This document shows positions 25,698 through 34,035 of a stretch of 36,178 bases of DNA, one piece after another. The stretch comes from Candidatus Binataceae bacterium (GTDB lineage: Bacteria > Desulfobacterota > Binatia > Binatales > Binataceae), in NCBI GenBank assembly GCA_030037595.1, contig JASHQJ010000043.1:1-36178 (forward strand). Reading direction: 5' to 3'. The position numbers were made by a program, and so were the translations under genes. Positions within the stretch are counted from its first letter, which is position 1, and each line of letters starts with the position of its first letter. A model generated the notes under the pieces. That model ran no database searches. It was not told the origin of the DNA and saw only the letters and a program-made list of their open reading frames with translations.

Positions 25698-25796
25698 GGC
25701 GACGGTGATGATGTGTACCACCGCGCCTGGCCGACGCAGGCCTCGCACGCCCGCGAACTGATCGCATCCGCGTGAAATCTCTTGAAGGAGAATAAA

Positions 25797-27296
25797 ATGG
25801 CAGCAGTTCCATCAATTGAACGCGCCGCGCATGGCGTTACGTCGAGCGCGGTCCTCGATTTTCTGAAACGCCCGAAGAACCTGCTGATCGGCGGCAAATG
25901 GGTGCCGGCCAAGTCGGGCAAGCAGTTCGAGACTATCAATCCGGCCAACGAAGAAGTGCTGGCTCTTGTTCCTGAGGGCGACAAGGCTGACGTTGACGAG
26001 GCAGTCAAAATCGCGCGCCAGGCGTACGAAGAGGGTCCGTGGTCGAGAATCGGGCCGCATCAGCGCGCGCGCTATCTGCTCAAGATCGCGGACCTCCTCG
26101 AGCAGCACGCCGACGAACTCGCGATTCTCGAGACGCTCAACAATGGAATGGCGATTTCGCTCGCGCGCGGAATGGCTTCAGGAGCGGCCGATACCTTCCG
26201 CTACTACGCCGGCTGGGCAACCAAGATTTACGGCGAGACCAACCCGTCCGATCCCTCGATGTTCAATTACACGCTGCGGGAGCCGGTTGGAGTGTGCGGG
26301 CAGATAATTCCGTGGAACGGACCGATCGCGATGCTCGCGTGGAAGATCGCGCCCGCGCTCGCGTGCGGAAACGTTTCGATTCTGAAGCCCGCCGAGCAGA
26401 CTCCGCTCACTGCTCTTCGTATCGGTGAACTGCTGCAGGAAGTGGACCTTCCTCCGGGCGTCGTTAACATCATCACCGGCTTCGGCGAGACGGCGGGCGC
26501 CGCGATCGCGGCGCATCCCGACATCGACAAGGTCGCGTTCACCGGATCAACCGAGGTCGGCAAGCTGATTCTGCAGGCCTCGACGGGGAATCTGAAGCGC
26601 GTGTCGCTCGAGCTGGGCGGCAAGTCGCCGAACGTGATTTTCCCCGACGCCGATCTCGAAAACGCGATACCGACCTCGCTGTTCGGGTTCTGCATGCTTT
26701 CCGGCCAGGTTTGCTGCGCGGGCACGCGAGTCTTCGTGCAGAGCGACTTCCACGATCGCTTTGTCGAGCACCTGACGCGATATGCATCGAACGTAAAGGC
26801 AGGAGATCCGCTCGATGCCAGCACGACGGTCGGACCGCTGGTGTCGAGGGAGCAATTCAACCGAGTCAAGGGCTACCTTGATATCGGCAAGAAAGAGGGC
26901 GCGAAGCCGGCGCTGGGCGGCGAAGCGCGGACCGGAAAAGGATTCTTTGTTGATCCCACGATCTTCACCGACGTGCGGAACAACATGCAGATCGCGCGCG
27001 AAGAAATATTCGGCCCGGTCGCCTCGGTCATACCGTTCAAAGACGAGAACGACGCGGTCCTCCAGGGCAACGATACTACCTACGGGCTCGCTGCCGCCGT
27101 CTGGACGCAGGACATCAGCCGCGCCCACCGGATCGCGCGCGCATTGAAGGCCGGCACGGTCTGGATCAACTGCTACAACAATATCGATCCGATCTCGCCA
27201 TTCGGCGGCTACAAGCAATCCGGCATCGGCCGCGAGCTAGGCAAGCATTCGATCGAACTCTACACGCAGATCAAGTCCGTTTACGCAAAGCTGTAG
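25797..27296 (+). CDS. Aldehyde dehydrogenase, paralogue 2
   Basis: A 499-residue ALDH closely similar to the enzymes at 7057 and 27327, including the shared stretch YGETNPSDPSMFNYTLREP. The general base is in LELGGKSPN and the catalytic Cys in GQVCCAGTR (about 303). Two motifs differ from both paralogues: the Asn-bearing PWNFP reads PWNGP, and LDNGKPL reads LNNGMAI. These lie near the substrate tunnel, so the specificity may differ. ATG25797 has AAGGAG 6 nt upstream, so the TTG at 25782 is not needed. ALDH 3 follows after 30 nt, indicating an operon. Confidence 0.94.
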   Translation: MAAVPSIERAAHGVTSSAVLDFLKRPKNLLIGGKWVPAKSGKQFETINPANEEVLALVPEGDKADVDEAVKIARQAYEEGPWSRIGPHQRARYLLKIADLLEQHADELAILETLNNGMAISLARGMASGAADTFRYYAGWATKIYGETNPSDPSMFNYTLREPVGVCGQIIPWNGPIAMLAWKIAPALACGNVSILKPAEQTPLTALRIGELLQEVDLPPGVVNIITGFGETAGAAIAAHPDIDKVAFTGSTEVGKLILQASTGNLKRVSLELGGKSPNVIFPDADLENAIPTSLFGFCMLSGQVCCAGTRVFVQSDFHDRFVEHLTRYASNVKAGDPLDASTTVGPLVSREQFNRVKGYLDIGKKEGAKPALGGEARTGKGFFVDPTIFTDVRNNMQIAREEIFGPVASVIPFKDENDAVLQGNDTTYGLAAAVWTQDISRAHRIARALKAGTVWINCYNNIDPISPFGGYKQSGIGRELGKHSIELYTQIKSVYAKL

Positions 27297-27326
27297 AGAA
27301 CCCGAACTACTACGGAGGAAGCAAAG

Positions 27327-28832
27327 ATGAGCGCAACACCATCTGTCGAAATCGCCGCCCGGGGAGCAAAGTCGCCTGCGGCATTGGAATTTCTCAAAAA
27401 GGGTCCGACCAAATTGCTGATCGGCGGGAAATGGGTTCCTGCCAAATCGGGCAAGACCTTCGAGACCATCAACCCTGCCAACGAAGAGGTTCTCGCGCTC
27501 GTCGCGGAAGGCGACAAGGCTGACGTCGATGATGCCGTGAAAGCGGCGCGCAAGGCGTTCGAGGACAACCGCTGGGCGGGAATGAGTCCGCACGCGCGCA
27601 CGCGCTACCTCCTTAAGATAGCGGACCTGATCGAAGCCCATGCCGATGAGCTGGCCGAGCTCGAATCGCTGGACAACGGAAAGCCGCTGTCGCAGGCCCG
27701 CACGATCGACATCCCGGGCTCGGCGCGACTGTTCCAGTACTTCGCGGGATGGGCGAGCAAGATCTACGGCGAGACCAATCCGTCCGATCCGTCGATGTTC
27801 AATTACACGCTGCGGGAACCGATTGGCGTGTGCGGCCTGATCACACCGTGGAACTTCCCGCTGATGATGGCGTCGCAAAAGATCGCTCCCGCGCTCGCTT
27901 GCGGCAACACTGTGGTGTTGAAGCCGGCGGAGCAGACGCCGCTCACGGCGCTGCGCCTCGGCGAGCTGATCCAGGAGGCAGGATTGCCTGACGGGGTGGT
28001 GAACATCGTGACCGGATTCGGTCCGGGCGCGGGCAGCTCAATCTCCGAGCATCCCGATATCGACAAGGTGAGCTTCACCGGGTCGACCGAAGTCGGCAAG
28101 ATGATCCTGCAGGCATCGGCCGGCAACCTGAAGCGCGTGTCGCTCGAGCTGGGCGGCAAATCGCCGAATGTGATCCTGCCCGATGCGGACCTCGAGCAGG
28201 CTGTTCCCACCGCAATGAACGGAGTGTTCTTCAACTCCGGGCAGGTGTGCGCGGCCGGCACGCGGATTTTCGTTCAGCGCGAAATGTACGACAAATTCGT
28301 GGACCAGTTCGCAAAGGCGAGTGAGCGCATGACCGTGGGCAACCCGCTTGATCCGAAGACCCGCCTGGGGCCGCTGGTGTCGCGCGAGCAGTTCGAGCGG
28401 GTTAACAACTATCTCAATGTTGGGCAGCAAGAGGGCGCCAAGATCGCGATGGGCGGCGGTGCGACCGAAGGCAAGGGCTACTTCATCAAGCCGACGCTCT
28501 TTACCGGCGTGACCAATCGCATGCGCATCGCGCGCGAGGAAATCTTCGGCCCGGTCGCGGCGGCCATTCCCTTCAAGGATGAATCGGACGCGGTCTTCCA
28601 GGCCAACGACACCACCTATGGGCTTGCGGCCGCAGTGTGGACGCGCGATATCAGCCGCGCCCACAAGATTGCGCGCGCGCTCAAGGCCGGCACGGTCTGG
28701 ATCAACTGCTATGGTGCGGGCGACTCGAGCATGCCGTTCGGCGGCTACAAGCAGTCAGGCTTTGGCCGTGAGAATGGACGCCACGCGCTCGACCTGTTCA
28801 CTCAGATCAAGTCGGTGTATGTGAAGCTGTAA
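27327..28832 (+). CDS. Aldehyde dehydrogenase, paralogue 3
   Basis: A 501-residue ALDH with the standard TPWNFPLMM motif, LELGGKSPN base and catalytic Cys in GQVCAAGTR (about 301). Its N-terminus (MSATPSVEIAARGAKSPAAL) is closest to paralogue 1 (MGATPSLESAARGAKSSAAL), whereas it lies in tandem with paralogue 2. GGAGG lies about 8 nt before the ATG. The C-terminus FTQIKSVYVKL parallels YTQIKSVYLKL and YTQIKSVYAKL of the others. It is followed by a terminator. The substrate is unknown. Confidence 0.95.
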   Translation: MSATPSVEIAARGAKSPAALEFLKKGPTKLLIGGKWVPAKSGKTFETINPANEEVLALVAEGDKADVDDAVKAARKAFEDNRWAGMSPHARTRYLLKIADLIEAHADELAELESLDNGKPLSQARTIDIPGSARLFQYFAGWASKIYGETNPSDPSMFNYTLREPIGVCGLITPWNFPLMMASQKIAPALACGNTVVLKPAEQTPLTALRLGELIQEAGLPDGVVNIVTGFGPGAGSSISEHPDIDKVSFTGSTEVGKMILQASAGNLKRVSLELGGKSPNVILPDADLEQAVPTAMNGVFFNSGQVCAAGTRIFVQREMYDKFVDQFAKASERMTVGNPLDPKTRLGPLVSREQFERVNNYLNVGQQEGAKIAMGGGATEGKGYFIKPTLFTGVTNRMRIAREEIFGPVAAAIPFKDESDAVFQANDTTYGLAAAVWTRDISRAHKIARALKAGTVWINCYGAGDSSMPFGGYKQSGFGRENGRHALDLFTQIKSVYVKL

Positions 28833-28863
28833 TTTTCCAGGCCAAGATCGTGTGAAGTTGTCG

Positions 28864-28898
28864 GCAGCGGCGCGTCTCGGCGCCGCTGCTTCTTTTTT
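28864..28898 (+). terminator. Rho-independent terminator after ALDH 3
   Basis: A 10-bp stem (GCAGCGGCGC with GCGCCGCTGC) with a 6-nt loop is followed by TTCTTTTTT. It closes the ALDH 2-ALDH 3 operon 14 nt before the end of the convergent M24 gene. Confidence 0.9.
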
Positions 28899-28912
28899 GG
28901 TGCACGCATCAG

Positions 28913-29599
28913 CTAACGGTAGTCGCTCTTCTCGAGCAGGAGATCTTCGAAGAAACCTCCGATTGGCTTGGACGGATGCTTGATCTGCACTTCGAGCACC
29001 CACAGGTTTGGCGACGGCCGAATCGAGACCGCGGCAAGAGTCCCGTCATAGTAGGCGCTATGAGGGAATTCCGACAGCCGATGCCCGGTCAATTCCATGT
29101 TCAGCACCCAACCCATGTCGGCGGTGACCTTCTGGGCAAAGTCATAGAGCGCCTTGCCATTCATCCCGGTGGTTAACCATTTGTCGCGGACAATGTGAAA
29201 GATCGTTTCGACGTCCCTACTGCATCGAAGCATCTCGGGATCGGAGCCGATGACGAAGGTTTTGCCTCCGTCACCCTCGGTGTCTCCCCATACTGGGCCG
29301 ATATCGATGAAGAAGATGTCCTGGTCGCCGAGCTTGACGCCGCGCTCCGAAGGTTCCGCGAAATTCCTGATGGTGTTGCTACCGAATCGCACCAGGATTT
29401 TGTGCCATCCGTGCGTTGACCCCGCTGACTCGAGCACCTCCCTGGCCATCTGGCGCGCATCCTCCTCGACCATGCCCGGCGAGATGTTTGCCGCGATAGC
29501 TGCGATCGCGGCCCTGGTTTTCGCGCGCGCTTTCATCAGGGAATCGAACGACCATTTTTCACCAACCCGCTCGAGTTGTTCCTGGCTGAGCTGATCCAT
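28913..29599 (-). CDS. M24 family metallopeptidase (aminopeptidase P/MetAP fold)
   Basis: A 228-residue pita-bread-fold protein consisting of the catalytic domain alone. Probable metal ligands are visible: Asp in FFIDIGP, Asp 11 residues later in EGDGGKT, His in LTGHRLSEF, Glu in LWVLEVQI and Glu in GGFFEDLLL. This is the D-D-H-E-E set of the family, so it is probably an active dinuclear metalloenzyme. It lacks the N-terminal domain of prolidase or aminopeptidase P. ATG29599 is chosen because GGAGG lies 6 nt upstream; the ATG at 29605 directly abuts that site. It lies 61 nt after the KARI-like gene and is probably cotranscribed with it. Confidence 0.85.
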   Translation of the reverse strand: MDQLSQEQLERVGEKWSFDSLMKARAKTRAAIAAIAANISPGMVEEDARQMAREVLESAGSTHGWHKILVRFGSNTIRNFAEPSERGVKLGDQDIFFIDIGPVWGDTEGDGGKTFVIGSDPEMLRCSRDVETIFHIVRDKWLTTGMNGKALYDFAQKVTADMGWVLNMELTGHRLSEFPHSAYYDGTLAAVSIRPSPNLWVLEVQIKHPSKPIGGFFEDLLLEKSDYR

Positions 29600-29660
29600 T
29601 GGCATCCTCCCGCGTCGAAACTTCCCCCTGTGGTTGAATCTGCCGGCTGTTTTAGGGCGG

Positions 29661-30650
29661 TTAGCGGCCGAGCTTTGCGAACAAGTCGTCTTCGGCTTTC
29701 GCCAATGCTGATTCGAGCACCTCGCCGAGGAGTCGATTGAACGTTGGCGAGCCCGCGGCCTGTTCACCGGCCCATCGCTTCGCAAAGGTGCCGTCACGAA
29801 TTTCCTTGATCGCCTTCAGCATCAGCGCTTCCGCATTGGGGCCGATAAAATCCGCGCCGTGCGTGAGCTGGCCGAACTGGCTCGTATGCGAATGCAGTTT
29901 GAGCTGCTTCCAGAACCCGCGCGCCGCCATCGCATGCCCGATCTCGCCGAGCTCGCCCGAGGCATATAGCTCGAGCAGCGCGACCTCAGGGCTGACTCCC
30001 GCCTCGGTCAGGAGCTTGAACGCACGCTCCAGCAGAAAGAGCATCGCACCCGCCCACGTGTGCTCGGAGAAAAGATCGACGAGCGTTTCCTCCTCGAAGC
30101 TCGATTCGACGACGGCGCCGTGCGGCATGAACGCGCCGATTCCCTGCGCGATCGCAAGCATCCTCGCGAGCGCATTCCCCGATGCGTCCTGCTTGACGCC
30201 GACCAGCACGGGGAATCCTTCGCCGCGCGCTGGCAAATCGAGAACGCCCTGGCCGATCATCCGCGGCGCGACCAGAACTACGTCAACGTCAGCGGGCGGC
30301 GTGATAAACTTGTAGGTGATGTTGTAGCCGCTCGCGAACACGAGAGTCTTGGCGGCCTTTAGGTGCGGCGCGATATCGCGGCGGTAAATCTCGGGCGCGA
30401 TTTCATCCGGCAGGAGCAGCAGGATCACGTCGGCGCGCGCGGCAGCATGGTCCATCGTGAAGGTCTCGAAGCCGTCGCTTTTCGCCTGGCGAAAGCTGTC
30501 GTCCTCGACGTTGCCGACGATCACATGATGTCCCGCGCGGCGAAGATTGATCGCCTGCGAGCGTCCCTGGTTGCCGTAGCCGATAATCGCGAGCGTCTTG
30601 CCGCTCAGGATCGCCGGGTTCGCGTCTTTCGCCGAGTGGAATTTCGCCAT
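29661..30650 (-). CDS. Ketol-acid reductoisomerase-like protein (atypical active site)
   Basis: A 329-residue protein with the full class I KARI layout. It has an N-terminal Rossmann domain (AIIGYGNQGRSQAINLRRAG, about 22-41), ILLLLPDEIAPEIY, and a C-terminal all-helical domain with SFEEETLVDLFSE (about 185-197), where the magnesium-binding Asp and Glu are kept. Two active-site elements differ. FAHGFNI reads FASGYNI, losing the His, and the (G/S)PGHxVR loop reads MIGQGVL. VKQDASGNA and IRDGTFAKRW still mark the family. It may not make branched-chain amino acid precursors; no ilvB, ilvN or ilvD is nearby. The start is ATG30650 with GGAAAGGA upstream. Confidence 0.8.
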   Translation of the reverse strand: MAKFHSAKDANPAILSGKTLAIIGYGNQGRSQAINLRRAGHHVIVGNVEDDSFRQAKSDGFETFTMDHAAARADVILLLLPDEIAPEIYRRDIAPHLKAAKTLVFASGYNITYKFITPPADVDVVLVAPRMIGQGVLDLPARGEGFPVLVGVKQDASGNALARMLAIAQGIGAFMPHGAVVESSFEEETLVDLFSEHTWAGAMLFLLERAFKLLTEAGVSPEVALLELYASGELGEIGHAMAARGFWKQLKLHSHTSQFGQLTHGADFIGPNAEALMLKAIKEIRDGTFAKRWAGEQAAGSPTFNRLLGEVLESALAKAEDDLFAKLGR

Positions 30651-30780
30651 GATGGAATCGTCCTTTCCGCCTGCGTTTGCCGCTGTCTGTCGAGACGCGC
30701 GGCACTCGCGGATTCGTCTTCAGAGTGTCGCAGACGCATCGCCGTTTGCAATCTGATATTGCGGGATTGAGAGCGGGAGT

Positions 30781-31655
30781 ATGGCGAATCGCGGCGCGGG
30801 CGGGACGGCGATCGGCGCGGCAATATGCCGCCTGAACGAACAGTATGAACTCCCGGCGATAGGGCGATAGGGCTTTTCAACGATCCTGTTATCGAGGCGA
30901 TTGTCGCGTGGCCGATTAAAGCGGCGACGCGATTTTCCAGCGTGCGGAATTTCTTCCTCTGAAAAACTGAGGAAATCGGGGAGGTAGACGGCGCGCTGGT
31001 CTGCCGCGTTCGCTACGACGACGACTTGCTTGCCGCTGCAATGTCGGAACGAATCGAGCAGTTAGTGATTCTCGGTGTGGGTCTGGATACGCGCGCCGAT
31101 CGTCTGCCACAAATCGACAAGATGCGGGTCTTCGAAGTCGAACTGCCTGAGCCACAGAAAGACAAGAAGGCAAAGCTCGCGAAGTATCTCGGCAGTCTGC
31201 CGCCGAACGTCATGTTCGTTCCGATCGATTTCAACACGCAGACCCTGGAAAGCGTCTTCGTGGGCACACCCATTCGATTCATCGAAGCGCGCGGTCTTCA
31301 TCTGGGAAGGAGTGACGCAGTACATTACCGAGGATGCCATGCGCCGGACGCGCGCGTTCGTTGGAAAATCGGCTCCCGGCGGAGAATCGCTTTCACCGAG
31401 GTGCTAAAGAGCGTCATTGATGGCAATTCGGATGTTCCGGGTGCGCGGCGCCTGATGACCGAAGTCGCGAAGCAAGGCGCACCGTGGATCTTCGGCCTCG
31501 ATCCGACGTGCATCGGCGAGTATTTGGAGCCGTTTCAGCTCGTGTTGAAAGCAGATGTCACGAGCACCGACTATCAGGGGCGCTATCTCAGGCCGATTAA
31601 CCACAAGCCGGCCGTATCCGAGTGCCAGCGCATTGCGGCGGCGGTTGTGCGATGA
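30781..31655 (+). pseudogene. Broken PPM1/TIGR00027-family SAM-dependent methyltransferase
   Basis: The family order can be followed across three frames. GGTAIGAAICRLNEQYELPA starts from ATG30781 (frame 1). After an 8-bp tandem duplication (GCGATAGG at 30856-30863 and 30864-30871), IGLFNDPVIEAIVAW continues in frame 3. A TGA interrupts at 30960-30962, then VRYDDDLLAAAM and VILGVGLDTRADRL (the SAM motif) follow. Near 31262-31275 the frame moves to frame 1 for RAVFIWEGVTQYITEDAM, and near 31380-31390 it returns to frame 3 for FTEVLKSVIDG and WIFGLDP up to 31655. Removing one copy of the 8-bp repeat restores the first junction. The rest of the protein is recognisable, so decay is recent. Confidence 0.78.
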
Positions 31656-31711
31656 CTGGGATATGATAGGAGTCTGAAAGTCAGTCGATCGCCAACCAAG
31701 GAGAGTCGACC

Positions 31712-32296
31712 ATGAGCGCAAATCCCAACGGCAAAGACACGATAAAGAGTCCCGCGCGTCTCTCGCACGCAGTGCTCCGCACCACGCATCTCAAGGAAAT
31801 GGTCGAGTGGTATGGGAAGGTGCTCGGCGCGAAGGTGATGTACCAGAACGAGTTCATCGCGTTCATGAGTTACGACGAGGAGCATCATCGAATCGCGTTC
31901 GCCGCGTTCCCCGGCCTGGTCGATAAGCCGAAGCGCACGACGGGGCTCGACCATCTGGCGTTCTTCTACGATACGCTCGGCGACTGGATCACCAACTACG
32001 AGCGGCTGAAGGAAGCGGGGATCACGCCGAAGGTGTGCATCCACCACGGCATCACGATGTCGCTCTATTATCGCGATCCCGACGACAACGGCGTCGAGTT
32101 ATCGATCGACAGCGTGCCGAAGGCCGAGTGGCATTCGTGGATGCAAAACCGGCTCGGCGAGAATGTGATCGGTGGACCGCTCGACCCGGACGATATCGCG
32201 CGCAGATATCACGCGGGCACGCCGGACGAGGAACTCCGCCACTACGATCCGAAGAAGCCTGTCGATTCGGCGGTGATCAGGCGACTCGCCGAATAG
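31712..32296 (+). CDS. VOC family protein, extradiol dioxygenase-like
   Basis: A 194-residue vicinal-oxygen-chelate protein with paired beta-alpha-beta-beta-beta modules. Likely metal ligands are His in RLSHAVLRT (about 19), His in GLDHLAFFY (about 77) and Glu in NGVELSID (about 127), the His-His-Glu set of type I extradiol dioxygenases. The DPDDNGVEL segment is also common in this group. The C-terminal ~50 residues (from about 145) extend beyond the core. The start is ATG31712 with AGGAG about 9 nt upstream. It lies intact between two broken genes. Ring-cleaving activity is inferred from the ligand pattern only. Confidence 0.82.
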   Translation: MSANPNGKDTIKSPARLSHAVLRTTHLKEMVEWYGKVLGAKVMYQNEFIAFMSYDEEHHRIAFAAFPGLVDKPKRTTGLDHLAFFYDTLGDWITNYERLKEAGITPKVCIHHGITMSLYYRDPDDNGVELSIDSVPKAEWHSWMQNRLGENVIGGPLDPDDIARRYHAGTPDEELRHYDPKKPVDSAVIRRLAE

Positions 32297-32347
32297 CCAA
32301 ATAGTCAATCGGTTTCGCCTCCCGCCGGCAAAGGGTGGAGCGTCTCT

Positions 32348-33178
32348 ATGGAGAGTATCGAAGGCCGGCGCGCCGCGTTGGCCGAACTTCACGAATCCGG
32401 ATGCTTCGTCATTCCGAATCCGTGGGATATCGGCACGGCGCACTTCCTCAAGCGTCTTGGGTTTCGCGCGCTCGCCACGACTAGTGCGGGCTATCAGTTC
32501 GCGCGAGGCAAAGCTGACACGGTTTGCGGCTCGACGTGTGACGAGCTGCTCGCGCACCTTGCGGAAATCGTCGCGGCGACCGATCTGCCGGGAACGCGGA
32601 TTTCCAGTCCGGCTACGTGCAGGATCCGCAAGGTGTCGCGGCGAACGTAGCGCGATGCGTCGATGCCGGCGTCGCGGGTCTCTCAATCGAAGACGCCACG
32701 GAGAACCGGGACAACTCTACGACCTGCCGCTGGCGATACGGCGTATCAAGGCGGCTCGCGCCGCGATCGACGGCAAAAAAGTTCAGGTGCTGCTCGTCGC
32801 TCGAGCTGAGTGCTACCTCGTGGGTCACCCCGAGCCGCTGAAGGATGCGCTCAAGCGGCTGACAGCATACGCGGCGGCGGGTGCGGACGTTCTCTACGCG
32901 CCGGGGCCTCGCACGCGCGAGGAGATCCGCGAGATCGTGCGGGCGGTGGCGCCGCAGCCGAGCAACGCGATCGTGATGGTGAATTTCGGAATCACGGTGG
33001 CGGAACTGGCAGACCTCGCGTGCGGCGAATCAGCGTCGGCTCGGCGCTCGCGCGCACGGCGTGGGGCGCATTCATCAGGGCGGCGAAAGCGATCAGGGAG
33101 AAGGGGAGTTTCGAGGGCTTTGATGATGCCGCGCCGTTTCAGCTTTTGAATGGGGTGTTCGAGGAGCAACGGAGGTAG
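32348..33178 (+). pseudogene. Frameshifted isocitrate lyase/PEP mutase-family protein
   Basis: The full family sequence is present but spread over three frames. IPNPWDIGTAHFLKRLGF and ALATTSAGYQFARG come first. At about 32590 the frame changes to NADFQSGYVQDPQGVA and GVAGLSIEDATEN. At about 32706 it changes to LYDLPLAIRRIKAAR, LLVARAECYLVG and GADVLYAPG. At about 33018 it changes to RRISVGSALARTAWGAF, running to the stop at 33178. Each break is explained by loss of one base in a short G or C run (a missing G near 32590, C near 32706, G near 33018), and restoring them gives one protein of about 277 residues, a normal family length. The cause could be mutation or sequencing error. ATG32348 lies about 50 nt after the VOC gene. 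Confidence 0.82.
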
Positions 33179-33431
33179 CGCCCAATTACAGCCTCTCTCT
33201 CCGGAACAGGCCGACGCGAGTGAATGAAGTGATGCGAGCAGCGAGTGAGGGCAACCTCCAACGATTGCTGAGCTATCGCGTAGTTGACAGCCGCTGCCGA
33301 GCGCCCTCACCATTCGCGCGGCTTTCTACCGAAATCCGCTCGGGTGCCTTTCCCGGTGTGCGGCTTCCGCCTGCGGCGTCAGCCGCGGGCGAGGCTATTG
33401 AGAAGCAGGCCTCGAAGCGCGCTGCGTCGAT

Positions 33432-33920
33432 CTAGCCCCGCTTCAGTTTCTCCGCGGGCGGGCGGCGGCGGGTGCCGGGCCGCGGCTTCAGCTTCCTCAG
33501 ATAGTCGAGCAGCGCTTCGGCCTCCGATCGCACCGCATCGGGATCGTGCCCGTTCTGCTCGATCAGCTTGTCAACTTCAGCGAGCGTTTTTGCGTAGTCG
33601 TTGCGGTTACGGCGGTTGATCTCATGCCATGGAATTCCGGCCAGCGCGTCGGTGACGTTGGCCGGCGCGCGATACAAGCCGCGCTCGATCAGCACCGCGA
33701 TCGCGGGATAGCCGAGGTAGCCCTGCCAGTACGAGGCGTTGTTGTTCGATGATATCTCGCGCCCGCCGGCCGAGGTCTCGACCTGGTAGTTCTTGCTGCC
33801 CGACGATGACGTGACGATCGCGTGGGTGCCATCGACGATCTTTACGCGGCCGTCACCGACCGCGCCGAGAGCTTCGTAGGCCTTCACGACCGGCGGAATT
33901 TCCCATTCAGTAGATGCCAT
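33432..33920 (-). CDS. Uncharacterised protein
   Basis: I do not recognise this 162-residue protein. The N-terminal half (WEIPPVVKAYEALGAVGDGR, then VKIVDGTHAIVTSSSGSKNY) looks like a small mixed alpha/beta domain. The middle contains NNASYWQGYLGYPAIAVLIE and GIPWHEINRRNRNDYAKTL, and the end is a basic, Pro/Arg/Lys-rich tail (KPRPGTRRRPPAEKLKRG). No signal peptide or membrane helix is seen. Starts at 33920, 33941 (ATG) and 33956 (GTG) are all possible; none has a clear ribosome binding site. Codon use matches the surroundings and the reading frame is long and specific, so it is probably real. It is divergent from the downstream VOC gene. Confidence 0.65.
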   Translation of the reverse strand: MASTEWEIPPVVKAYEALGAVGDGRVKIVDGTHAIVTSSSGSKNYQVETSAGGREISSNNNASYWQGYLGYPAIAVLIERGLYRAPANVTDALAGIPWHEINRRNRNDYAKTLAEVDKLIEQNGHDPDAVRSEAEALLDYLRKLKPRPGTRRRPPAEKLKRG

Positions 33921-34035
33921 CAAAGATGGTCTATCATTCATTTGAGCGGCGAGCACAAGTTTGCGGGCGTAGCGTGCATGCCGCTAAGCTCGGCACATCC
34001 GAAAGCCTGGATCGAAATCAACGGGAGAAATCGCG

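Noticed and set aside
31026-31655. 209-residue ORF as an intact methyltransferase
   Set aside because: It lacks the N-terminal region found upstream in the same or another frame, and residues from about 31275 to 31385 are the wrong frame for the family.
32457-33149. 230-residue ORF as an independent gene
   Set aside because: Only its central part matches the PEP mutase family; its ends are out-of-frame readings of the same broken gene.
33179-33431. Non-coding stretch with GTGAGGGC/GCCCTCAC inverted repeat and a 71-residue ORF
   Set aside because: The 8-bp repeat has a 50-nt loop and the ORF has no ribosome binding site or recognisable features; no RNA family could be assigned.
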